Source: Hanleya hanleyi
Lineage: Eukaryota > Mollusca > Polyplacophora > Lepidopleurida > Hanleyidae
Direction: 5' to 3'
NCBI GenBank assembly: GCA_036873755.1
Contig: JAVTVY010018681.1
Location: 1-64,000, forward strand
Length of the DNA stretch: 64,000 nt
The notes below the pieces were generated by a model. The model searched no databases, had not been told where the DNA came from, and saw only the letters and a list, made by a program, of their open reading frames with translations. Position numbers and translations under genes: made by a program. Below, piece after piece: positions 39,001 to 51,000 of this stretch. Positions within the stretch are counted from its first letter, which is position 1. Each line of letters starts with the position of its first letter.

Positions 39001-42000
39001 TGTGAGCTCACAACGCCTGTTGAAGAACACGGACTCAGAACGGGTACACAGGAGGAGCTTTCCGCCCATGGCAGTCTTGAAGATCTGTGTACTGATGAAT
39101 GAAAACGGCTCCTTTTTATTCTCATTTCTTTAAGAAGCTGCTGATCCATTCATACATCGGGATTTTAGGGGTACCGGAAAAACTATTGTGGCATTCCAGT
39201 CCGAACCATCTGTTCCGATCTTGGTCTGTCAAATTCCTTGGCACTACCCCTCTTTCACAGCTTAACGGTGTGCAAGACGACTTCACAGTTTCTTGGATGT
39301 GGCAAAAAGACCGCCTGGACAGTCTGTGCAAGCATATCGGACCTCACCGACACACTAGTGGCTCTCACACACGATTTTGACACTCTCGAGTCCGTGCATA
39401 TGGAGCTTAGAGAACGCTTCATCGTACTAATGTACAGCAAGGGATGTGGTGCAGCCGGTGTCAATGAGGCCAAGCATCACCTCTTCACCACTGCAACCAG
39501 ATCGCTGGAAAACATCCCACCTCCCAAGTCGCGCTGTTGCAGCATGTGAAGCGAGCGCTACTGCAAGCGAGTTTCTACTGGAGTCAGGTCACTTCACTTC
39601 AGCAGGAAATCCCTGACTTCAGTGAGTGTAGCTGGCACAAAGATTGCACCAGTACACGGCAATCGCTATGGATCACTCTCAGCGACACTTCTATGGCATA
39701 TGCCATTCTCATGCACTGCGGCTGACTCAAGGAATGCACGGGAAGGTGCAAATTTAACTGTGCCGATGTGCGATACATGACCCTCTGCAAATGCGAAGGC
39801 GGGTGCGTTAATAACGAGGGCGGTGATGACAAGCATTACTTATTGCTGGCATCATAAACCGCAAGCCAGAAGGCATAGGTAATAAAAGTAATCATTGGTA
39901 TACTGTTGCTAAAGCGGTCTTTGTGTTGTATTTTGAACAGTTAAATGCACGTAGCGGCATGATAGTTATAGCATTTTGTCAGCAGATGTCATCTCCGAAG
40001 TATTTTAATAACATTTGTTCCTGAATAATCTTGTTTCGATTGTTTTTAGTATCAACTGTTAATCTTTCACCTTTAATTCCCAAATGAGGTGACCATGACC
40101 TCAAATCGTCAAAATAAGTTCCGAATCTAATTCTCCGATGGCACAAAGCCCTATGGTATTATTTGTGGTTCTAGCTCTTTTGGTGTTTCCTATAATTGAC
40201 CTCTGGTTGATCTCTGGTTCAGGTGAACTCTATCGTGAACCTCGCGTGCAATGTTGCCTCAAATCGTCAAAATATGTCCAGATTCAGGTTACTCAACCCC
40301 GAAAATCGATAAAATGAGGTAGTTTGTATATCTCGACTAAAAACCACTAAAAATGAGGAATTTGACCCCATGACCTTCAGGGCGACCTTGACCTCAAATC
40401 GTTGAAATAAGATCAGAATCACATTCCCCGACACCGAAAACCACTAAAAAGTTGTATTATTCATGATTCTAGCCATTTTGTTTTTTTAAATACGATTGAC
40501 CTCTAACCCGGGTGGTGACCATATTGAATTTGGCCAATATGGCGGCCCCCGGGGACGACCGTCTTGGCGCCCATCAAAAATCGAAATAGTATGGTATGGG
40601 CGACATATGGGCCAAATTTGGTGCTTTTGGAAGAATGTGAACCAAACAGTCCCTTTTATGCCCTAACATCCCGGACTATAATCTATTAAAGAAGAAAAAT
40701 ATCCAAAAGGGCAACTTACATCCACTGGGGGCGGAAGGGCCCTGAAATTACACAAAGATACTATGAGGTCAGCAAAAAACATATTCCAAAAGGACACGTA
40801 ACGCCCAATCATGGTGTTAGCCAGAAACCTGTCCACCTGTCCATTGGACAGGCAATTTCAAATTTGGACAGGCAAAAATTGGAAAATTTACCATGGGAGA
40901 GATAGAGATAAACAGGGAAGCAGCTTGTCCAAATCTAGCAAAATGTTATATTTGGACAAGCAGATTTATATCCTGACTACCACCCTGCGCCCAGTGGGGA
41001 CCGGAAACATGAAACATAAATTTTACATGTTTATTTGTTTGTGTCCACCATACAACCAAAGTTTTGGTCGAGAGACATCACTGGAGTCAATAAAGGTAAC
41101 TTAAGTTAAAAGAAGAAAAAAAAACCCTAAAAAATTACATCTTATGCCGATTGAGGGCCAGGATTTGTTTTTGAGTGGATTGCCCTAAAATTTCATCAAG
41201 TCAGCTATGAGGTCAAGGAAAAGGACATAAATCAGAAAGAAAAAAAAAGTGAAAAAATAGTCATTAACTTGTATGATCGTTCATCATTGAACAACAATGG
41301 TTTTAGTTGAAAGGTCATGGAACTTTGCCAGGATATCTGTAGGGTTATTAGGGTGATAAACAAAAATCGCACCCAATGCCCACTGGGGGCCAGGAACATT
41401 TTGGTCCGATGGCCCTCACGGTGATAGTTGAGTCAGGTACATGTAACTATGGGATCAAGGAGATTGACTCGAGACACGAAATGAAGTCGGAAACGGCATT
41501 TCCCGGTTAAAAGATGCTTTGGATGGTCTCACAGATGGACACTAGATGGGAGAGGGGCAGGGGGTATGAATGTAATAAACATTTATCGCTCACTGGGTGC
41601 TGAGAGCATTACATGTCCATTGCTGAACGTTATCACATATTATAAAAGTTTTTAGCGTAAAAACCCAGCAATCATCTTTCATCAATCCCATTCCGGTTCT
41701 ACATGTACAACATAAAAGAATAGAAATTAGGAAACTGGATATTCGAACTTCATGAATACTAATAAACCTCACACGTAGCCTACATTCTGTAGATAGAATG
41801 TTCACAGTGTTCTCTTTTCCCGACCGAAGGATGAGTATTACGCTAGTCAATGTAAAGATCCATTCTGTCAGCACTAACATTTTCACTGATATTAAACCTG
41901 TCATGAGCTGGCGTTGTATAAGTGATAACTGCAACTGATTACGTTTTCCCCCCGGAGAGATTGACTTGAACGCATTCATTGAAACCGTAGCCTATTTAAT

Positions 42001-45000
42001 TATTTACGGAAGCAATTATAAACATCAATGCAGATACTGAACAGTTCCCTTTCATCTTTTCTGATAATCAGAGTTATTACAGACAAGGAAAGTAATGACA
42101 GGAACTGCTGTAACATTTGACATCTGAAAGTATACACATTATATATTGTACATGGTGTTATCAAACTCGCTATCTCCACGAATGCTTCAGGATACATCTA
42201 CAGACTACCATCAAAGATAGATAATACCACGGAGTGGGGGGAATATGACTCCACTGGCAGAACATTGGAAGAGATACAGCAGGGTGCGCTGTCATCTCAT
42301 TGGATGGTGAAATATACCGAGCTTCTCTCACACTGTCAGGTATCTGAATACATCTGTAATGACTACAGGTAAAGGGAATTAACCATACATTCAAATGAAG
42401 AATCTTCAGGTTAAAATGACATTTATTAACAGGATTACATATATCCTTCAGTCCATGATAGTGATTGAAGAAGGGATGCTAAAGCCTATAAGGAAATTCA
42501 CTGTCAGACTGGGACTGTTCATCTGATGGAAGACTACCTAACGATCAGCAGCATTCTCTAATGAGACAGGTGAGAAATGAGCGGATGGCTACATTATGGA
42601 CAATGGGCAATCAAGGATAAAAGCTGCCACAATTATCAGGTAAATCTTTATGACATATTTCAAACAGCATTTAGCTTAATACAATGTATATATATTATTA
42701 AGACATAATGAATTGTATATCTAGGATATATCCCATACTAAATTTTTGCATATATGAGAAGTTCAATGTAGTTATATTTGCATGTGGAAAAAAAAAACAG
42801 TGAGAGAATTTATCCTGAATGTGAAATATTTTGAGATTTATACAGACATTAATTTTAGGTCATTCTGCAATTTACAGGTATACAAAGAGAAAGAATTCTC
42901 AATGTATGTGAGCCATGTAAGTAGTCTGTGCGATCAGAGCTGACCAGTAATCCAGCTAAAAGAACACATCTTGCAGGTAACCAACCACAGACTGTGCAGA
43001 AAAATAGCAGCTAATGACCTGCTGTTAGACTAATTGAATTCACACAATGGAACTCTTGGATTGACTTTTTCATTATTATGGATAGGAAGATGAAAGGTCA
43101 TTGACACAAGAAATCTGAGCTATGCCTTCCAATGGTCATAATACAGGCACATGTTACAGATCAACAGTAAATGTTCATGTACATTGCTTACTGAACTTCT
43201 ATTCAAAGGAAACGGTTTTTTATCTACCATCAACATAACCAGTTGTTGTATTTTCCAAGGAAATGATTATAACAAACAGATTACTTCAAATCTAAGTGAT
43301 AAGTTCTTGGCTGAATGCCAAAGAAAGGAAGAATAACTTGGCAGACAACTGACAACAAATTTCAAATTAACAGTTCTTTCCAAGGAAATAGCATCAAGGA
43401 CAAGTGCAATTCCAAGCAACCAGTTCTTTCCAAGGAAATAGCATCAAGAACAAACGCAATTTCAAGCGAACAGTTCTTTCCAAGGAAATAGCATCAAGAA
43501 CAAACGCAATTTCAAGCGAACAGTTCTTTCCAAGGAAATAGCATCAAGGACAAGTGCAATTCCAAGTGAACAGTTCTTTCCAAGGAAATAGCATCAAGGA
43601 CAAGTGCAATTCCAAGTGAACAGTTCTTTCCAAGAAAATAGCACGAAGAGCATGTGCAATTCCAAGCGAACAGTTCTTTCCAAGGAAATAGCATCAAGAA
43701 CAAACACAATTTCAAGCGAACAGTTGTTTCCAAGGAAATAGCATCAAGGACAAGTACAATTCCAAGTTAACAGATCATTCCAGGGAAATAGCATCAAGGA
43801 CAAGTGCAATTCCAAGCGAACAGTTCTTTCCAAGGAAATAGCATAAATGACACGTGCAATTCCATGTGAAGAGTTCCTTCCAGGGAAATAGCATCAAGGA
43901 CAACTGCAATTCCAACTGAACAGTTCTTTCTAGGGAAATAGCACAAAGGATAAGTGCAATTCCAAGTGAACAGTTATTTTCAGGAAATTAGCACAAGGGA
44001 CATGTGCAATTCCAAGTGAACCGTTCTTTCTAGGGAAATAGCATCAAGGACAAGTGCAATTCCAAGTGAACAGTTCTAGTGCAATTCCAAGCGAACAGTT
44101 CTTTCCAAGGAAATAGCATAAAGGACCAGTGCAATTCCAAGTGAACCATTTTTCTAGGGAAATAGCATCAAGGACAAGTGCAATTCCAAGTGAACAGTTC
44201 TAGTGCAATTCCAAGCGAACAGTTCTTTCCAGGGAAATAGCATCAAGGACAAGTGCAATTCCAAGTGAACCGTTTTTCTAGGGAAATAGCATCAAGGACA
44301 AGTGCAATTCCAAGTGAACAGTTCTGGTGAAATTACAAGTGAACAGTTCTTTCCAAGGAAATAGCATAAATGACATCTGCAATTCCATGGGAACAGTTCT
44401 TTCCAAGGAAATAGCATAAATGACATCTGCAATTCCATGGGAACAGTTCTTTCCAGGGAAATAGCATCAAGGACAAGTGCAATTCCAAGCGAACAGTTGT
44501 TTCCAAGGAAATAGCATAAATGACATCTGCAATTCCATGGGAACAGTTCTTTCCAAGGAAATAGCATAAATGACATCTGCAATTCCATGGGAACAGTTCT
44601 TTCCAGGGAAATAGCATAAAGGACCAGTGCAATTCCAAGTGAACCGTTTTTCTAGGCAAATAGCATCAAGGACAAGTGCAATTCCAAGTGAACAGTTCTT
44701 TCCAAGGAAATAGCATAAATGACATATGCAATTCCATGGGAACAGTTCTTTCCAGGGAAATAGCATCAAGGACAAGTGCAATTCCAAGTGAACAGTTCTA
44801 GTGAAATTCCAAGCGAACAGTTCTTTCCAAGGAAATAGCATAAAGGACCAGTGCAATTCCAAGTGAACCGTTTTTCTAGGGAAATAGCATCAAGGACAAG
44901 TGCAATTCCAAGTGAACAGTTCTAGTGCAATTCCAAGTGAACAGTTCTTTCCAAGGAAATAGCATAAATGACATCTGCAATTCCATGGGAACAGTTCTTT

Positions 45001-48000
45001 CCAAGGAAATAGCATAAATGACATCTGCAATTCCATGGGAACAGTTCTTTCCAGGGAAATAGCATCAAGGAGAAGTGCAAGTCCAAGCGAACAGTTATTT
45101 CCAAGGAAATAGCATAAATGACATCTGCAATTCCATGGGAACAGTTCTTTCCAAGGAAATAGCATAAATGACATCTGCAATTCCATGGGAACAGTTCTTT
45201 CCAGGGAAATAGCATCAAGGGCAAGTGCAATTCCAAGCAAGCAGTTCTTTCGAAGGAAATAGCATAAATGACATCTGCAATTCCATGGGAAAAGTTCTTT
45301 CCAGGGAAATAGCATCAAGGACAAGTGCAGTTCCAAGCGAACAGTTCTTTCCAAGGAAATAGCATAAATGACATGTGCAATTCCATGTGAAGAGTTCCTT
45401 CCAGGGAAATAGCATCAAGGACAAGTGCAATTCCAACTGAACAGTTCTTTCTAGGAAAATAGCACAAAGGATAGGTGCAATTCCAAGTGAACAGTTATTT
45501 TCAGGAAAATAGCACAAAGGACAAGTGCAATTCCAAGTGAACCGTTCTTTCTAGGGAAATAGCATCAAGGACAAGTGCAATTCCAAGCGAACAGTTATTT
45601 CCAAGGAAATAGCATAAATGACATCTGCAATTCCATGGGAACAGTTCTTTCCAAGGAAATAGCATAAATGACATCTGCAATTCCATGGGAACAGTTCTTT
45701 CCAGGGAAATAGCATCAAGGGCAAGTGCAATTCCAAGCAAGCAGTTCTTTCCAAGGAAATAGCATCAAGGGCAAGTGCAATTTCAAATGAACAATTCTTG
45801 GATCCACGGAAATGGCATATAGGGCAACTGGTATTTCAAGTGAATAATTCTTAGTTACACCACAGAGATGACAAAGGTCCCTATTTAACAATTGCAGTTC
45901 TTGATTCTACCAAGGAAATGGCATAAATGAGAAATTATAATTTCAATGAACAATCACTGGATCTACCAAGGGAATGGCATAATGGGCAAAGCCCCACCAG
46001 ACAGGACAAGCGTCCTCAGCTAGGACAGACAAGTTTATTTTGTGGACAATTTATACGATGAATGTGACGGGTGGCAGTATGGTAGGACATGGTTCTGATG
46101 GCCATAGGATCTTCTTCACAGCCCTCAATGCTGTTCTTATCATAGTAATCAGCTGTGGTAATGGTTTGATCCTGTTCTTGGTGGTGAAATACCCCCGTCT
46201 ACGAACAGCTTCCGTCACCAACATCCTGATAGCGGGCATGGCCTTACATGACTTCATAATCGGAGTGATCGCCATTCCCATGCGGATTATCACCATACAA
46301 GTGTTAAGTCATCTGAATGAGGTCCAGTGTTTAGCCGGTAGCATCCTTACATATGCCCTTCACATTGTTTCCAGCTACACACTGTTACTTCTCGCTGTTG
46401 ACCGTTTTGCAGCCATCATATTTCCCCTACGCTATATTAGTCTCCTGACAGAGAAACGAGCTTATCTATCGCTGATAATCATATGGATTTATGGCATTTT
46501 CATAGGTTGCTTGCCCATTCTAGGCTGGAATAGTATTGTGGCAGCAAGGGGAGATAATTCCTCAGAACAGTTGCTTCGACACTGCCACGTCGAGTTCTAT
46601 GTAGATGGTCAATACTTAGGGTTCATATACATTCTGAACATCCTGCCCTGCATGGTCTTACAAATAGGTCTTTATACAAAAATAGTTCGGACAGCTCGGA
46701 AACAGGCCAGAAAAATTGACGCAGAAGCCAAACGGTGTGCTGCTATGGCGACCCACTATATGGCCCAGAAGCCGGACCGTCGTGGACTGTTTGTCCTCAC
46801 CATGACCTCCTTGTTCTTCACACTCTCTTACACACCCATGATCCTCGAGACAGCCATAGACTATGACTTCTACACAAGGAAATCTCTCGACGGAACAATG
46901 TGGTCTTCTATACTCTACTCGATTGGCCATGTCATGATTTTAGCCAATGCCGCTATTAACCCTGTATTTTATGGCTTTAGCACGAGAGATTACCGGGAGA
47001 AAATACGCAAGTTATTTAAGAGGAATTAAGCACTGTGATGTTTAATATGATAACATCATTCCTCTTCCAATTATTCAAAGTTGGAAATTTGATCATTGCA
47101 TATTTACTTTCAATATCTAATGTCAATAAGCTTCACCAACAAAGTAGCAGGAATGAGAACATGTTGATGGGATATGGATCCTTTATTTGCCTACTTTTCA
47201 TCATCTCACGGGAAAACCCCTGAACCATGTTAAACATTGAAATTAGCCAAAGGTGTCGACGGGTGAGAAACAAAGTTAATATTGTGTTGCTGAATTTGTA
47301 ATCGATATTTCCCCGGAAAAGATTTGCGTTCAACATTCTCTTCAAGCACATGTTTTTTTTTTAATTGTCTGCTTTTCATCATGTCACAAGAAAATCTTTC
47401 ACAACAGAAATTTTATCGTAAAAATAAAAGACACAAAGAAGCAGAACTGACAGGTGATAGTTTACATGAAATGTGCTTGACATGTGAATAACAGAGCCTT
47501 TGGCTCAATCACAGAATAAGACAGTCCCAAGATGGAACTCACTGACGACAATAGGCATGAAACGATGTCATAGCCCATGTGACGTCAGGCCGAGGTTAGG
47601 CAATGAACCATTTCTTAACAATGGAAATGCTGTATTATTTTATTCACAGATTTACAGGCAATGATTTCTGTTTGCATATGCCAATTTAACTCTTAGACAA
47701 TAACATCTTCAAAGTTGTTTGGATTTTTAGTATTTCGAAAGCCAAAATTATAATTATTTTCCGGGTTTTGCAATATAGCAAATGTTAAAGCATTTACCCG
47801 GTGCCTAACCTTGACATCATTTCGCACCTTTCATGGCTAACGATTTATATCTTGGGACTGTCCTATTCAAAAGCCGCGGAGCACATTTGAAAGGGGGGGG
47901 GGGGCTGAACTCGGCCATGTTAAATGCTGGACTGATGCTATCTAAGATAGGACTTGAAGCATTGCAGTTTCAAAAAGCCCCCCCCGGTTCCGCGGACCCT

Positions 48001-51000
48001 GAATAGAATAGTGAATAGAATTTAACGTCGCTTTCAACAATATTTCAGCTATATCACGACGAACCAACTAAGCACCACCCAGCCCAGTTGTGTTCCTGCT
48101 ACTTGCCCCTGCTATTATCTTTATTTACAAAAGATTGCTCATCCCTGGAGAGTAAGTTTCAGAGAATCAGACATCAGAAGTATTCAGGTTACATGTGAGT
48201 ATAGAATTCTCTTCCTGGTTTCCATGGATATAAAATACATCAAATGGGATAGAACTTCCAACAAATCTCTGAAAGCCACATGCCTCACTTTGGTCAAGAT
48301 AGACCCGAAATTTAAGGCGAACCAATCAAGCTAATGATGAAACTTGATGATACACTGGCTACAATAGCTCATAATGGACGAGTCTGAAACTTATCTTGAT
48401 CTTCTAGGTGACTTCATTTAACATCATCAATTCTTTAGTTGGTTGGAGTATTTCCTTTAATGCTCACTCCATGAATACAGCAATAATTTTAAACTTCAAG
48501 GCATACATAAAAGGTTAAGTGGCAAGCTAATGGTTTATTGATCACATAGATTTGAAAAAATAAAACATATACTGGGTATTTATATGCCTATACCCTATAA
48601 AGTATAATATATATACATAAGCTAGAAACCCTTTTTTCTCTCTCACCTGACACAAAATTATACAGGACACCCACCTCACTAAGTTTGGGATGGTACAAAC
48701 CCTCATACAATATTCTTTCATTCAAGGCAAAAGAATATAGGATGAGCATTCGTTTCATACCAAACTCAGAGAGGCAGTGTTGTTTATAATTTTGTGTCCG
48801 GCGAGAGCGAAAAAATATTGTCCAGCCTACAGGTATATATTATAATATATAGGATATAGGCATATATACCCAGTGTATACTACATACTGGCATGACTGGT
48901 AGTGTGTTATTTCTTTTTTTTCTGGAATAAGTGATCAATAAACCATTAGTTTGTAAGTGTCTTAGATCAAAGGAAAGGGTATAAGAGTATCTTTTTAGCT
49001 TCCCTCCTATTTCTAAAAGGCATTATTATATGTACATACAAGATACCCTAACCCTAACCAATGTGGAAGGATTAATTCATGAAATGTCACCTGAAAACAA
49101 ATGGCTATCTTTCATAAGCAATTACGGTGAGGCAGGTGCGAAGGAAAGCACAATTGAATTCAAATTAAATGTTGTTTCAATGTTGCATGTTATTTCATGT
49201 TTCAAGTTTTTTATAACAGATTCAGTAGTTCAAAGTATCTTTGATGATGTTTCAAATATTCCTAGACAGGAAGGTCTTCAGCAAATGCATGGTGAAGTTC
49301 AACTGACAGCCAATTCATTCTGTTTCATTGTTGAGTTATGGCAACAGACCAGAGTGTAGATATATGTCTGCAGTAATATTACAGCACAATGATTGGATAA
49401 TGCATATAAAGTGCCTTCTGTGGTGAAGAGGCACATGTCTGCCTGACAATGAATCAGTGCTGGTCAAGGACAGTAACGAGAAACTGACTAGGTTACCCTC
49501 CATAAATGAAGATTATGTAAACATGAATGTTTCCAGCAGAAGATGATACTGACCTCAGATATTACTGAACAAGCACACGGATGAGGAACACAATTTTGAA
49601 TTGTTTTTTATGTTAGTCTGATCACAGACGACAGTGTATAGGGTTTTGTGAACAAATTTTTGAAAGTAAACCAAATTTAGAAGGATAATAATGACCTGAT
49701 TTAATATCATTCATATTTTGTTTTTGTCAAACAATGGGTGGCATTTCATCTTTCACACAACATGGAACCCAAAATATTATTTCTGTATGTCAACAATAAA
49801 TGTAAACATGCCTTAAACATGAAGACAGGAAGTAACTCATGAATGGCAATACTATATTGAAGTTTCGCAACACAGAAATCGAGGATATATAACCTGTCAC
49901 TGATCAAATTAGCCAATTTCCATTTTGTGGACTTTATTTTTTAGCCCCGAAAAGTGCAACCTCGTGGTTGAGCCATCATCAACAAAACCTTTTCAGTCAG
50001 TTGTTGACCATTTAAAGATCGCTGTAACTGATTTAACATGTGGCTGTCGCCATCGGGACCCCTCGGGCCGGGCCCAGAGCAATTGTGGAAATAATGTTTC
50101 TGACCCCAACAACTCACATATTTGGGGTGGGCATAATTTTACCTGTATGATATAGATCATAGACAGACAAAACAATATAGCAATAGAGCAGTGATTACCT
50201 ATAGTAGATGTAGTCGAACGATTACTGTCTATTCACAGCAATCCACACAGGTTTGTGTGAACTCCTGAAAAACACATCCCATGGCACAGACTTTCAATAG
50301 GCTTCTGGTACTGGCTGTATTAAACAACTGTATGAAGTTTCATTGTTGTGAGTGAAGGACTTGTTGAGATAATGTGTTTACAAGGATATGGACCAACAGA
50401 CATGTATAAAGGGGCAGAACTCCTGAAAAACACATCCGATTACACCGACTTTCAATAGGCTTCTGGTACTGGCTGTATTAAACAACTGCATGAAGTTTCA
50501 TTGTTGTGAGTGAAGGACTTTTTGAGATAATGTGTTTACAAGGATAAAAACAGACAGACATGTATAAAAGGGCATAACTCCTGAAAAACACATCCAATGG
50601 CACTGACTTTCAATAGGCTTCTGGTACTGGTTGTATTAAACAACTGTATGAAGTTTCATTGTTGTGAGTGAAGGACTTTTTGAGATAATGTGTTTACAAG
50701 GATATGGACCAACAGACATGTATAAAGGGGCATAACTCCTGAAAAACACATCCGATTACACCGACTTTGAATAGGCTTCTGGTACTAGTGAACTCCTGAA
50801 AAACACATCCCATGGCACCGACTTTCAATAGGCTTCTGGTACTGGCTGTATTAAACAACTGTATGAAGTTTCATTGTTGTGAGTGAAGGACTTTTTGAGA
50901 TAATGTGTTTACAAGGATATGGACCAACAGACATGTATAAAGGGGCAGAACTCCTGAAAAACACATCCGATTACACCGACTTTCAATAGGCTTCTGGTAC

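Larger units (their letters stand above)
37955..40665. mobile_element. Element with ~750-bp inverted repeats
   Basis: The arms at 37955-38702 and 39878-40665 are inverted and about 85-90% alike by eye; the outer ends share TTGGTTCACATTCTTCCAAA and its inverse, and the inner ends share the inverse of ATTGGTATACTGTTGCTAAA. The interior (38703-39877) carries two pieces of one transposon gene facing opposite ways. It lies within WDR90 intron 11. The boundaries are where the arms stop matching; no target duplication was confirmed. Confidence 0.75.

Noticed and set aside
43512..45754. Minus-strand proteins with an MLFPWKELF-type repeat
   Set aside because: A 50-bp unit repeats a 50-residue pattern through all frames; the open frames are a by-product of a period that rarely makes stops.
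43366..45791. CRISPR-like array
   Set aside because: Units are contiguous and similar over their full length, with no unique spacers, and the context is eukaryotic.
49030..49359. 109-codon plus-strand frame
   Set aside because: No domain, no promoter or splice context, and no homology I recognise. It could be real, but the sequence does not support a call.
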